Both the position numbers and the translations under genes were made by a program. The notes below the pieces were generated by a model. The model saw nothing but the letters and a program-made list of their open reading frames with translations, was not told where the DNA came from and did not search any database. This document shows, piece by piece, positions 32,057 through 41,005 of a stretch of DNA of 51,181 nucleotides (positions within the stretch are counted from its first letter, which is position 1; each line of letters opens with the position of its first letter). Source of the stretch: Acidimicrobiales bacterium (GTDB lineage Bacteria > Actinomycetota > Acidimicrobiia > Acidimicrobiales > RAAP-2); assembly GCA_017883025.1 (NCBI GenBank), contig JADGOH010000036.1, forward strand, positions 1-51,181, read 5' to 3'.

Positions 32057-32608
32057 TCAGCCGACCTTGTGCATCGTGTTGTGGTCCGTGTGTGGAAGGA
32101 GGTCGGGGAACTCCTTCATCCGCAGCATCGTGGTCTCGGCGTAGGACCAGGTGCCGTCGCCGAGTGTGATCGTGGCCTCGTAGCCGACCGAGCTGGCGTT
32201 GGCCGTCAGGTACTTGCCCTCGCCGATCGGGTACTGGGCGTCGCCCACCGACGCGGTAAGGGTGAAGGTGGTGGCGTCGGCGTCGGCGTGGCCGCCGGCC
32301 AGGACGGTGATCCCGCGTGGCACCACGAAGCCGCGCAGGACCTCGCCGGTGGCGCTGTCCCACAGCCAGTAGCCGACCTCGGTGTGGAAGGGGTTCTCCT
32401 CGTCGTTCCTCCACATGGCCGTCTTGTAGTCGAGGCCGTAGAGGTGCTGGCTGCCGTTGTCGACCGGGCCGAACGGCTTGAAGGTCACCTTCTCGAGGTA
32501 GGGCGTGCCCACGACCTCACCCTTCGCATGGGAGTACGAGGTGTCGAGGCCGCCCTCGCCCTCCCACTCGCCGACCAACGCCCACAAGGGGCCCCATTCA
32601 TTCGCCAT
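32057..32608 (-). CDS. FABP-like/nitrobindin family protein (DUF1794)
   Basis: A 183-aa beta-barrel protein of the DUF1794/nitrobindin group. Diagnostic motifs are LVGEWEGEGGLDT near the N-terminus, FHTEVGYWLW in the middle and the C-terminal DHNTMHKVG, including the His that ligates heme iron in nitrobindins. Members bind heme and interact with NO or peroxynitrite. The start at 32608 was chosen at MANEWGPLW; upstream codons in the track look non-coding. It is followed by a strong hairpin terminator, so it is the end of a transcript. Confidence 0.85.
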   Translation of the reverse strand: MANEWGPLWALVGEWEGEGGLDTSYSHAKGEVVGTPYLEKVTFKPFGPVDNGSQHLYGLDYKTAMWRNDEENPFHTEVGYWLWDSATGEVLRGFVVPRGITVLAGGHADADATTFTLTASVGDAQYPIGEGKYLTANASSVGYEATITLGDGTWSYAETTMLRMKEFPDLLPHTDHNTMHKVG

Positions 32609-32743
32609 GTCGTGTTCCCATCTTGTTCGGTGAACGGTTACCGGGCCCGAGCCTATGCGGAGCACGGGGAACACGGACGCAAGGGGGGCGGCTGGCGTCC
32701 GGGACCCTCCGACGCACACCACCAACGACGGTCCCCGGCCGCG

Positions 32744-33637
32744 TCAGACGGCGAGGACGGTCACCGACCCGAGGGTGACCAGGCGATCGTCGGCCCCGAC
32801 GTCGTGGATCGCCACCCGGACCGACGTGCGCCCGGCGCGGGTGCCGAGCACGGAGCAGCGCGCCTCCACCGGGCCGACCTTGACCGGCCGCAGGTAGTGG
32901 AGCACCACGTCGGTGGCCGCCACCCCGTGCCCGGCGCCGGGGACGGCGGCCACCGTGGCGCGGCACGCGGCCTCGTCGGCCAACATCGCCACCGCCCCGC
33001 CGTGGAGGATCCCCCACGGGTTCCGCAGCTGGTCCTCGAGACGGAGCCGGGTGACCGGACCCTCGCCGGACTCGATGCAGAAGAACGCCTCGGGCCGCAC
33101 GGGGTCGACCTGCGACTCGGGCATGGCCAGGGCGAATGGACGCTCGAACTCGAGGGTCATGGCGTCCGGGTCGAGGACGGCGCAGGTCAGGGTGGCCGCC
33201 GCCACGTGGCGGCCACCGGCGCCCTCGTCGACGACGTCGAGCGAGGTGACCACCGAGTTGCGCCCGCGGCGGAGCACGTCGGCACGCAGCCCCAGCGGGC
33301 CGACGTGTGACAGCTCGGACACGGTCGCCATGAGCGACGTGGTGACGATCCACTGGGGCAGCACGGCGAGCCCGCTGGTGAAGCCGCCGAGCGAGTCCAG
33401 GCTGGTGAGCAGACCGCCGGTGCGCAGGCCACCGCCGGGACCCCGCTGGTGGGCGTCGACCGGGGCGCGCCCGGCCATCGACGCCGGGCCGTCACCCTCG
33501 GGGGCCGGCAGCTCCCACCGCTCGAGACGGAAGTAGTCGCTGACGTGGCGCCGACGGTCCGCGGCGTCGTCGCCCGGGCCACCGGCCACCTCGCCGTCGG
33601 GGCCGACCGTCGTGGCGTCGTCGGGGCCGGCCGTCAC
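32744..33637 (-). CDS. double-hotdog acyl-CoA thioesterase-like protein
   Basis: A 297-aa protein with two hotdog domains. The second is clearest, with NPWGILHGGAVAMLADEAAC (the HGG motif of 4HBT/PaaI enzymes) and VVLHYLRPVKVGP. The first contains GGGLRTGGLLTSLDSLGG and a typical VGPLGLRADVLRRGRNSVVT strand set. It probably hydrolyses or binds acyl-CoA; the actual substrate is unknown. Its GTG overlaps the stop of the upstream double-hotdog gene (GTGA). Third gene of an SDR/hotdog/hotdog operon. Confidence 0.82.
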   Translation of the reverse strand: MTAGPDDATTVGPDGEVAGGPGDDAADRRRHVSDYFRLERWELPAPEGDGPASMAGRAPVDAHQRGPGGGLRTGGLLTSLDSLGGFTSGLAVLPQWIVTTSLMATVSELSHVGPLGLRADVLRRGRNSVVTSLDVVDEGAGGRHVAAATLTCAVLDPDAMTLEFERPFALAMPESQVDPVRPEAFFCIESGEGPVTRLRLEDQLRNPWGILHGGAVAMLADEAACRATVAAVPGAGHGVAATDVVLHYLRPVKVGPVEARCSVLGTRAGRTSVRVAIHDVGADDRLVTLGSVTVLAV

Positions 33638-34521
33638 GGCACTGCCCGTGTGGTGACGTCAGCCGGGGCCGCCGTCACGTTCACGACGGTGGTCAGGCGG
33701 TCGTCTGCACCGCCGTCCCGCAGCTCGACGACGGCGCCGGCCCGGCCGTCCGGACCGGTGGCGAGCACCCGGGCCGACGTGACGATCGGGCCCACCTTGC
33801 CCAGTGCCAGATAGGCGATCTGGAGGTCGGTCACGACCATGTCCGCTCCGTGCCGACCCTGGGCAGCGCCGAGCGCCTCGGCACCGGCCGCCTCGGCGAT
33901 GAGGGCGATCACCCCACCCTGGACGGCGCCGAACGAATTGTGGAGGTAGGGCCGGACCGGCACCGACACCCGTCCGGCCGGCGCATCGAGGACAGTGACC
34001 GGCAGCGCATCCATGATCGGGAGCTCGAGGTCGCCCCCGCGGAACGCCCACCGCATCGGCAGGTCGGCCGCCAGCTGCACCGGCGAGTCCGCGTTCGTGG
34101 CCGGCAGGACGGCGAAGGTCATCGACGCCCACGCCACCGGGTCGGGGGCCCGGCCGTCCACCGCCACGTCGTCGCCGTCCTCGTCCACCGCGACCACCAG
34201 CGCCTCGATGACCAGCGTGGTCCGGCCCCTGCGCAGGACCGAGCCCCGTGCCTCGACCCACGGTCCGACCGGCGGGCCGACCAGCTCGATCGACAGGTCG
34301 GCCGTGGCCATCCAGTCGGGGCGCAGCACCCGCGCCGCGATGGCGCCGCCGACGATGTCCACCAGCGTGGCCAGCACGCCGGCGCGCACGCCGCCGTCGG
34401 CCGACAACACCTGGGGCGTCACCCGGGTGCGGACCCGTGCCGTCGTCTCCGTGGTCAGCTCCGCCTCCATGCCCAGGTCACCGAGCAGGTGCTCGGGGGG
34501 CGGGTAGCCGGCGAACGCCAC
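33634..34521 (-). CDS. double-hotdog acyl-CoA thioesterase-like protein
   Basis: A 295-aa paralogue of the next gene. Domain 1: GGVRAGVLATLVDIVGGAIA followed by ATADLSIELVGPPVGPWVEA. Domain 2: NSFGAVQGGVIALIAEAAGA and DLQIAYLALGKVGPIVTSAR. In both, the H-G-G of classical thioesterases is altered (GGVRAG, AVQGG), so catalysis by the canonical residues is uncertain. The GTG start abuts the SDR stop (TGAGTG). It is translationally linked on both sides. Confidence 0.78.
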   Translation of the reverse strand: MAFAGYPPPEHLLGDLGMEAELTTETTARVRTRVTPQVLSADGGVRAGVLATLVDIVGGAIAARVLRPDWMATADLSIELVGPPVGPWVEARGSVLRRGRTTLVIEALVVAVDEDGDDVAVDGRAPDPVAWASMTFAVLPATNADSPVQLAADLPMRWAFRGGDLELPIMDALPVTVLDAPAGRVSVPVRPYLHNSFGAVQGGVIALIAEAAGAEALGAAQGRHGADMVVTDLQIAYLALGKVGPIVTSARVLATGPDGRAGAVVELRDGGADDRLTTVVNVTAAPADVTTRAVP

Positions 34522-35277
34522 TCAGCGCTCCTGTTCGGTGGGCCGGACCAGGATCTCGTTGACCGTCGCCCGGCGGGGTCGGGTCACGGTGAAGACGACG
34601 GCATCGGCGATGTCCTCGGGCTCGAGCACCTCGACCGGGCCCCACGTGGCGAGCAGGCCCTTCATCACCTCGGGCCGGTTGTGGGAGATCAGCTCGGTGG
34701 CCACGGCTCCGGGCTCGACCAGCGACACGCGGACGTGGCGCTTCGTGACCTCCTGGCGGAGCGACTCGGAGAATGCGCCCACCCCGAACTTGGTGGCGTT
34801 GTAGACGCCGCTGCCGGCCCGGGCGAACCGCCCCGCGACCGAGCTCACGTTGACGACGTCGGCGACCCGCCGCGGCTCGGTCTCGGCGGCGGCCAGCAGG
34901 TGGGGCAGGGCGGCATGGGTGGCGTACAGCAGGCCGAGGACGTTGAGCTCGACCATGCGCCGCCACTCGTCCACCGGGGCGTCGACGATCGGGCCCAGCA
35001 GCATCACGCCGGCGTTGTTGACGAGGGTGTCGAGCCGGCCGAAGTGGTCGACGGTCTGCGCCACCATCGAGCGGGCCTGGGCCTCGTCGGTCACGTCGGT
35101 CCCGAGGACGAGCACGTCGCCGCCGATCTGCTCGGCCAGCGACTCGAGCCGATCGACCCGCCGGGCGGCGACAGCCACCGAGGCGCCCGCCTCGGCCAGC
35201 GCCACCGCCGTGGCATGGCCGATGCCGCTGGAAGCGCCGGTGACCAGCGCCACTGTGCCGTCGAGTCGTTCCGTCAT
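34522..35277 (-). CDS. short-chain dehydrogenase/reductase
   Basis: A 251-aa classical SDR: VALVTGASSGIGHATAVALA (cofactor motif), LVNNAGVMLLGP, VNVSSVAGRFAR (catalytic Ser) and YNATKFGVGAFSE (Y-x3-K). SLVEPGAVATELISHNRPEV and an EDIADAVVFTVTRP tail place it near the YdfG-like group. It heads the SDR/double-hotdog/double-hotdog operon, so it probably acts on a hydroxyacyl or ketoacyl compound processed as a CoA ester. The substrate is unknown. Confidence 0.87.
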   Translation of the reverse strand: MTERLDGTVALVTGASSGIGHATAVALAEAGASVAVAARRVDRLESLAEQIGGDVLVLGTDVTDEAQARSMVAQTVDHFGRLDTLVNNAGVMLLGPIVDAPVDEWRRMVELNVLGLLYATHAALPHLLAAAETEPRRVADVVNVSSVAGRFARAGSGVYNATKFGVGAFSESLRQEVTKRHVRVSLVEPGAVATELISHNRPEVMKGLLATWGPVEVLEPEDIADAVVFTVTRPRRATVNEILVRPTEQER

Positions 35278-35483
35278 CGGGGTCCCCAGTCACTCCGGTG
35301 TCGGGCCACGGTCCGGCCCGACGTCTGGGCGGCAGTGTACCGAGGCGGCCCCGGTCGACGACGGGTCGGGGTCGGCGGTCACCTCGGCCCGTCAGGGTGC
35401 GACGCGTGCCCGGGTGGCGAGTGACACGGGTGCGGATGGAGGGGCACGAGTGCCCGGGGTTGCATGCCCGGGTGCCGAGTGCC

Positions 35484-35744
35484 TCAGGCGGCGGTGCGCT
35501 GCGGATTGCGCCGGCGGGAGTTGCGACGGCGGCCACGGGGGCGCACCGATGTGTCGTAGGGGCGTCCGGTGGCACCGGGGCTCTCGTGGAGGGCACACCA
35601 GTCGGTGCTGTTGTACCGGGAGAGGTGCACCTCGCACGACGCCTCCATGCAGACCCGTCCCGTCCCGAAGGACTCGGGGGGTGCCGCGCCCGACAGCCCC
35701 TCCGCCAGCATCGAACCGTCCTCGACCGCTCGCCGTTCCACCAT
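35484..35744 (-). CDS. small Cys/His-rich hypothetical protein
   Basis: An 86-aa protein from the ATG of MVERRAVEDG, preceded by AAGGAG. The centre carries C-x4-C-x12-C-x2-H: VCMEASCEVHLSRYNSTDWC then ALH, which could bind zinc. The last 25 residues are strongly basic (RPRGRRRNSRRRNPQRTAA), suggesting nucleic-acid binding. I do not recognise a family. The other strand and the longer track ORF are less convincing. A second Cys-rich mini-protein lies beyond the GH13 gene at 37620. Confidence 0.55.
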   Translation of the reverse strand: MVERRAVEDGSMLAEGLSGAAPPESFGTGRVCMEASCEVHLSRYNSTDWCALHESPGATGRPYDTSVRPRGRRRNSRRRNPQRTAA

Positions 35745-35972
35745 CACTCCGCTCTCCTTGCTCGCAGGCGCCGACGACGCCGACTGCCTCCCTGCACTGC
35801 GGACTCCCCCGTGGGTGCCCGATCCTGGAAAGTGCATCGGCACGCTGCGAGCGAAACTGAACTACAAGGAGGGACCACGGAAGGGGACGGCGGTGACCCG
35901 TTGGTAACGTCGGGCCATGGACATCGACAGCAGGCTTCGGGCGGGCACCGGGCACCGGGTCCGGGCGGCACG

Positions 35973-37589
35973 GTGACGCCTTCCGACGCCGCGGCTGCCG
36001 CCCCCTGGTGGCAGGAAGCCGTCTTCTACCAGGTCTACCCCCGGTCGTTCGCCGACTCCGACGCCGACGGGGTCGGCGACCTGGCCGGCATCCGGGCCCG
36101 TCTGGCCGACCTGGCCTGGCTCGGCATCGACGCCCTGTGGATCTCGCCGTTCTTCCGCTCCCCCATGGCCGACTTCGGCTACGACGTGAGCGACTTCTGC
36201 GACGTCGACCCCCTGTTCGGCGACCTCGCCGAGTTCGACGGCCTGGTGGCCGACGCCCACACGCTCGGCATGCGCGTGGTCATCGACTGGGTGCCGAACC
36301 ACACCTCGGAGCAGCACCCCTGGTTTCTCGACGCCAGTTCGTCCCGGGACAGTCCGCGGCGCGACTGGTACGTATGGCGCGACCCGGCGCCCGACGGCTC
36401 GCCGCCGAACAACTGGGTGGCGGCCTTCGACCTGACCGCCCCGGCGTGGACCTTCCACGAGCCGACGGGTCAGTGGTACTTGCACCTGTTCGAGTCGGCC
36501 CAGCCCGACCTCAACTGGGACGAGCCCGCTGTAGAGGCGGCCATGCACGACACGCTGCGGTTCTGGCTGGACCGGGGGGTCGACGGGTTCCGGGCAGACG
36601 TCATCCACGGGATCGGCAAGGACCCCGCGCTGCCCGACGACCCGCCCGACGTTGCCGGCATCCCCCACTGTGCGCTGAACGACGAGCCCGTCACCCACGA
36701 GCGGCTCCGTTCGATCCGGACGCTGATCGACGGCTACCCGGGCGGGCGGATGATGGTCGGCGAGGTCTTCCTGATGTCCACCGAGGCGGTGGCCACGTAC
36801 TACGGCCACGACGACGAGCTGCACCTGGCCTTCAACTTCCCGCCGTTGTTCGCCCCCTGGCTGGCCGAACGGTGGCGGGCGTGCATCGAGGAGACCCTGG
36901 CCGCGCTCGGCCCTCGGGGCGCGTGGCCCACGTGGGTGCTGTCGAACCACGACAACCCGCGGCACCGAACCCGCTACGACCGCGCCGCCGCCCGGGCCGG
37001 TGAGGACGATGCAACGGCCGCCCGGCGCAGCGAGGCCCGGGCGCGTGTGGCCGCCGTGCTGCTGCTGACCCTGCGGGGGACGCCCTTCGTCTACCAGGGC
37101 GACGAGCTCGGCCTGACCGATGCAGACATCCCTGCGGACCGGGTGGTCGACCCCGGTGGTCGCGACGGCTGCCGGGCGCCCATCGCGTGGGACGGGACAC
37201 CCGACCACGGGTGGCCGACCGCGGCGGGAACGACCACGTGGCTGCCGCTGGCGCCCGAAGCCGACACGCGGAACCGGGCGGCCGAGGTCGCGGACACCGG
37301 GTCGGTGCTCCACCTCTACCGGCGGGCCATCGTGCTCCGCCGCGCCACGCCCGCACTGTCGCGAGGGTCGCTCGAGCTGGTCGAGTCGCCGGCCGGGGTC
37401 CTCGCCTACCGACGGGAGCTCGACGGCGACATCGTCGAGGTGCGACTGAACTTCGGGGGCACCGGTGTCGACCTCGGCGACCCGGGACTGGTCGACGCCG
37501 ACGTGCTGCTGGCGTCCGACGGCCCCGAGCCACCGCGCCGGTTCACCGGCGTGCTCGGTCCGGACCAGGCCGTCGTGCTCCGTCGCTGA
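35973..37589 (+). CDS. GH13 alpha-glucosidase/alpha-amylase-family hydrolase
   Basis: A 538-aa (beta/alpha)8 glycoside hydrolase, similar to oligo-1,6-glucosidase and alpha-glucosidase. It opens with WWQEAVFYQVYPRSFADSDA. The four conserved regions are visible: VIDWVPNH (I), GFRADVIHG with nucleophile D209 (II), GEVF with acid/base E264 (III) and SNHDN with D327 (IV). YQGDELG follows. No signal peptide, so intracellular; it likely processes alpha-glucosides or trehalose-type sugars. The GTG start at 35973 gives the expected family N-terminus; upstream in-frame sequence in the track looks non-coding. Confidence 0.92.
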   Translation: MTPSDAAAAAPWWQEAVFYQVYPRSFADSDADGVGDLAGIRARLADLAWLGIDALWISPFFRSPMADFGYDVSDFCDVDPLFGDLAEFDGLVADAHTLGMRVVIDWVPNHTSEQHPWFLDASSSRDSPRRDWYVWRDPAPDGSPPNNWVAAFDLTAPAWTFHEPTGQWYLHLFESAQPDLNWDEPAVEAAMHDTLRFWLDRGVDGFRADVIHGIGKDPALPDDPPDVAGIPHCALNDEPVTHERLRSIRTLIDGYPGGRMMVGEVFLMSTEAVATYYGHDDELHLAFNFPPLFAPWLAERWRACIEETLAALGPRGAWPTWVLSNHDNPRHRTRYDRAAARAGEDDATAARRSEARARVAAVLLLTLRGTPFVYQGDELGLTDADIPADRVVDPGGRDGCRAPIAWDGTPDHGWPTAAGTTTWLPLAPEADTRNRAAEVADTGSVLHLYRRAIVLRRATPALSRGSLELVESPAGVLAYRRELDGDIVEVRLNFGGTGVDLGDPGLVDADVLLASDGPEPPRRFTGVLGPDQAVVLRR

Positions 37590-37619
37590 CGCCTCGACTG
37601 CGGCGGCGGGACGATCGAC

Positions 37620-37895
37620 TCAGAGCCAGGTCTCCTGCCAGAAGTCGACGGCCCCGGAGTCCCCCAGCGACATGGTGTGGTCGTGCTCGTGCCCGCTCTG
37701 GCGGATGCAGCAGACCAGCGTCCCGATCCACGGGCCGTTGTCGATGCAGTGGACGGCGCCGCAGCGCTGCCACTGCCGCGATTCGGGCATGGCCAGGTCG
37801 TCGAGATCGAAGTCCTCGTCGTGCCAGTCGCGGAGTGCACGTTGTGTGTTGTGTTCGATGGTCACGGTTCGTTCTGCCCCTTGGTCGGTACTCAT
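37620..37895 (-). CDS. small Cys/His-rich hypothetical protein
   Basis: A 91-aa acidic protein from MSTDQGAERTVTIEHNTQRA. Its centre has RCGAVHC, then TLVCCIRQSGHEHDH, giving four Cys and several His: C-x4-C-x11-CC with trailing H-x-H-x-H, a possible metal site. I do not recognise a family. It is convergent with GH13 (30 bp) and divergent from the HTH regulator. The ORF track extends it to 38159, but the N-terminal part looks non-coding. The C-x4-C spacing resembles the mini-protein at 35484. Confidence 0.55.
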   Translation of the reverse strand: MSTDQGAERTVTIEHNTQRALRDWHDEDFDLDDLAMPESRQWQRCGAVHCIDNGPWIGTLVCCIRQSGHEHDHTMSLGDSGAVDFWQETWL

Positions 37896-38252
37896 CCGGT
37901 TGTGCCGGTACTTCACTTGTGCGTTGTGCCCGGTCCGCTCGCCGGTCACTACAATTCTCGGACGACCCCGTGGGCACCTGTAGGGGGAACTGCGAACTGC
38001 AACCGTGCACGGACACCGCCGACCGTTCATCGCGTGACGAACTGGTCCCACCCGCGCCCCTTCACCCCCTTTCGCTGCAGTGCGTATCGGTCCGACCACG
38101 CATCGTGTTAAGGAAGACACCACAGTTCGTCCACCGAATTCCGCGAATCCCCTCGTCATCTGCCATGTATGACGACGCCACGTGGTAGGTAGTGTTCACT
38201 TTCCTTACATCAGACCCTGCGGAACGCGCAGTCCCGCCGGTAGGGTGTGCGC
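37896..38252. other. divergent intergenic region
   Basis: This 357-bp gap between the Cys-rich mini-protein and the HTH regulator is less GC-rich than the flanking genes. Apart from the TAGGGT hexamer at 38241-38246 I see no repeat, RNA or convincing ORF. Confidence 0.5.
38241..38246 (+). promoter_or_regulatory. -10 element, leaderless start of HTH regulator
   Basis: TAGGGT followed by 6 nt and ATG at 38253. This chooses the ATG over the GTG two codons upstream used by the ORF track. Confidence 0.55.
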
Positions 38253-39305
38253 ATGCCGAACGAGGGGACGACCGGGGTGGAGGACACCGTGCGGCGCAAC
38301 ATCGCCGCCCTGCGGGCCAAGGTCGGCCTGACCCAGCAGGGACTGGCCGACGAGATGCTCCTGCGGGGCATCGGATGGACACGGGAGACCGTCGCCCAGG
38401 TGGAGACCACCAACCGCCGCATGGGCCTGACCGAGGCGATCGCGGTGGCCGCATGCCTCGACGTGCCGCTGGCCCGGTTGACCACGACCGGCGCCGACTC
38501 CGTGTCGGTGGGCGACAGCCGGTGGACGACGGCCTACCTGGCCGCCGCCATCGCCGGGACGGCCGGCGACGTCTTCCCGCCCGAGAGCTACGCCGTGCCA
38601 CTCCGCTCGTACGCCGCCGACTCGGCGCAGGCCTGGGACGAGTCGCCGCCACGGTCGGCACCCCCCGGGAGCCCGCTGGTCGAGCCCGAACGGCGCCGTC
38701 GGCCGCGTGACCGACGGCTCGTCGACCCGACGGAGGCCGGGGGGGCGCCGGACGTGCGTGCGTCGGACGAGGGGTCGGAGGCCCCCCAGAAGGCAGCCGA
38801 GCGCATCGAACGTCGGCTCCGCCTGCGGGTGACGGCCACCGACGTCGACACCACGGCCCAGCACCTGTATGCGCGGAGTCTCGAGGCCGAGCGCGACCGG
38901 CGGGTGACCGACCGGCACTCACTGACCGGGGGCTCCCTCCCCACCATCCGCGGGCACGTGTCGCGCGACCTCGACCGCGAGATCGCCCACGAGATGGAGA
39001 AGCGCACCGAGCGGCCCGGGCGGGACGCAGGTCCCGCCGCCGCCGGCCCGACGGGGGCGGCCGGCACCGGGCCCCTGACGGCTGACGAGGCCGCCTGGGA
39101 GGCCACGCGGCTCAACATCATCCTCGCCAACAAGGGCTACAGCGACAGCGACGTCACCCGGTGGTGGAACTTCACCCGTCACCGCGAGCTCGGCGACGAG
39201 ACCATCGCCGAGGCATGGCGGGACGGCCGGTACACGGCGGTCAGCCGGCTGATCCAGTCACTGCCCGACAAGCACGAGATCGAGGGGGAAGCGCCCGGCG
39301 ACTAG
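38253..39305 (+). CDS. XRE-type helix-turn-helix regulator with long C-terminal region
   Basis: A 350-aa protein. Residues about 10-75 form an XRE/Cro-CI HTH: VRRNIAALRAKVGLTQQGLA, then WTRETVAQVET as the recognition helix region and AACLDVPLARL. The rest is unusual: a Pro/Arg-rich stretch (residues 125-175), an Arg/Glu-rich, probably helical segment (ERIERRLRLRVTATDVDTTA) and a C-terminal region with NIILANKGYSDSDVTRWWNF. I do not recognise the C-terminal part. It might regulate itself or act with the aminotransferase gene 88 bp downstream. Confidence 0.75.
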   Translation: MPNEGTTGVEDTVRRNIAALRAKVGLTQQGLADEMLLRGIGWTRETVAQVETTNRRMGLTEAIAVAACLDVPLARLTTTGADSVSVGDSRWTTAYLAAAIAGTAGDVFPPESYAVPLRSYAADSAQAWDESPPRSAPPGSPLVEPERRRRPRDRRLVDPTEAGGAPDVRASDEGSEAPQKAAERIERRLRLRVTATDVDTTAQHLYARSLEAERDRRVTDRHSLTGGSLPTIRGHVSRDLDREIAHEMEKRTERPGRDAGPAAAGPTGAAGTGPLTADEAAWEATRLNIILANKGYSDSDVTRWWNFTRHRELGDETIAEAWRDGRYTAVSRLIQSLPDKHEIEGEAPGD

Positions 39306-39393
39306 CCGAGCGCCGGTGCAACCGCCCCTGCTCCCGTTGGGCAGAATGGGGCGAGCCGGGCTCGCCCCGGCACCGCCGACCCGGAGGGACCCC

Positions 39394-40752
39394 ATGGACC
39401 GCGACCGCCTGTCCGCACTGCTCGAGTCCGAACGCGCCACCCACCGCGACCGCAATCCCGGCTCCCGGGCCCAGTTCGCCGGAGCCGAGCACCTGTTCAC
39501 CGGTGTGCCGATGACGTGGATGGCCAACTGGGCGGGCAGCTTCCCCCTCGCCCTGGCCGGGGCCCACGGCGCCCGTGTGACCGACATCGACGGTCACACG
39601 TATGTCGACTTCGCCCTGGGTGACACCGGCGCCATGGCCGGCCACTCCCCCGCCCCGGTCGCCGAGGCCGTCCGTCGCCGCATCGAGACCCTCGGCGGGA
39701 TCACGGCCATGCTGCCGAGCGAGGACGCCGAGTGGGTGGCGGCAGAACTGACCCGCCGCTTCGGGCCGACGCAGTGGTCGTTCGCACTGAGCGCCACCGA
39801 CGCCAACCGGTGGGCCCTGCGGTTGGCCCGCCTGGTGACCGGGCGACCCAAGATCCTCGTGTTCTCGTACTGTTACCACGGCAGCGTCGACGAGACCTTC
39901 GTCGTGGCCGGCCCGGACGGCACCACCCGCTCGCGTCCTGGCAACGTGGCCCCGGCCGTCGACCCGGCGACCACCACGGTCGCCGTCGAGTTCAACGACC
40001 TCGAGGCCGTGGCCCGGGCACTGGCGACCGGGGAGATCGCCGCCGTGCTGACCGAGCCGGCACTGACCAACATCGGCATCGTGCTCCCCGACGACGGGTT
40101 CCTCGCCGGGCTCCGTGCGCTGTGCGACGAGACGGGCACCCTGCTCATGATCGACGAGACCCACACGGTGTCGGCGGGGCCCGGTGGGTGCACGGCAGCG
40201 TGGGGCCTCGACCCCGATATCGTCACCATGGGCAAGGCCATCGCCGGCGGCATCCCCATCGGCGCCTACGGCCTCCGCGCCGACATCGCCGAGCGGGTGC
40301 TGGCCCGGGTGGCCGACCAGGGTGCCGACATCGTCGACGTCGGCGGCATCGGCGGCACGCTCGCCGGCAACGCCCTGTCCATGGCGGCGGCCCGGGCCAC
40401 GCTCGGGCAGGTGCTGACCGACGGCGCCTTCGCCACGATGGACGCCCTGTGCGTGCGCCTCACCGACCGGGCGATCGCCACCGTCGCCCGTCACGGTATG
40501 CCGTGGACGGTGACCCGGCTGGGTGCGAGGTCCGAGTACCGCTTCTGCTCGCCGGCGCCGCGCAACGGGACCGAGTCGGCCGCAGCCGACGATCCCGACC
40601 TCGACGAGTACCTGCACCTGGCCATGGGCAACCGGGGCGTCCTCATCACCCCGTTCCACAACATGGTGCTCATGTGCCCGGCAACCACCGAAGCCGATGT
40701 CGACCTTCACGCCGAGCTGTTCGAGGACGCCGTGGTCCGGCTCGCCGGCTGA
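39394..40752 (+). CDS. class III aminotransferase (glutamate-1-semialdehyde-aminomutase-like)
   Basis: A 452-aa fold-type I PLP enzyme. It has the PLP lysine in VTMGKAIAGGIPIGAYG (K281), the cofactor Asp in LMIDETHTVS (D254) and the YHGSVDETF region. The N-terminal GAEHLFTGVPMTWMANWAG resembles GSA aminomutase-like enzymes. The usual SGTEA motif is replaced by SATDANRW, so it is not the housekeeping HemL. The substrate is unknown. GGAGGG precedes the ATG; the ORF track begins 26 codons earlier. Confidence 0.87.
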   Translation: MDRDRLSALLESERATHRDRNPGSRAQFAGAEHLFTGVPMTWMANWAGSFPLALAGAHGARVTDIDGHTYVDFALGDTGAMAGHSPAPVAEAVRRRIETLGGITAMLPSEDAEWVAAELTRRFGPTQWSFALSATDANRWALRLARLVTGRPKILVFSYCYHGSVDETFVVAGPDGTTRSRPGNVAPAVDPATTTVAVEFNDLEAVARALATGEIAAVLTEPALTNIGIVLPDDGFLAGLRALCDETGTLLMIDETHTVSAGPGGCTAAWGLDPDIVTMGKAIAGGIPIGAYGLRADIAERVLARVADQGADIVDVGGIGGTLAGNALSMAAARATLGQVLTDGAFATMDALCVRLTDRAIATVARHGMPWTVTRLGARSEYRFCSPAPRNGTESAAADDPDLDEYLHLAMGNRGVLITPFHNMVLMCPATTEADVDLHAELFEDAVVRLAG

Positions 40753-40761
40753 CGACGCCGT

Positions 40762-41000
40762 TCAGGCGTCGCCGGTCGACCCCGCCAGCAGCTCGTCGAA
40801 CAGGGCGCGCACTCGGCGGTCGACGTCGTCCACGATGGGGCGCACGTCCTCGACGGGCAATCCGGCCGGGTCCGACAGCTCCCAGTCGACCACCCGTGTC
40901 CCCGGGTAGATCGGACAGGCGTCGCCACACCCCATCGTCACGACGGCGTCGGCGGCCCGGGCCGCCTCGTCGGTCACAGGCTTCGGGTGCTCGGTGGGTC
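40762..41000 (-). pseudogene. arsC remnant: C-terminal half of a thioredoxin-type arsenate reductase
   Basis: The minus strand encodes EHPKPVTDEAARAADAVVTM, then GCGDACPIYPGTRVVDWELS and the normal end VRPIVDDVDRRVRALFDELL. This is the C-terminal half of the LMW-phosphatase-type arsenate reductase, with the GCGDACP motif. The N-terminal half, with the VCVHNAGRSQM P-loop, is missing. Upstream sequence switches abruptly into an arsI/cadI fragment, so the gene was truncated by a deletion. About 78 codons remain, with the stop intact. Confidence 0.75.
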
Positions 41001-41005
41001 GACGT

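Noticed and set aside
39394-40752. Housekeeping hemL (GSA aminomutase)
   Set aside because: The SGTEA-type motif is replaced by SATDANRW and no other heme genes are nearby; a generic class III aminotransferase call is safer.
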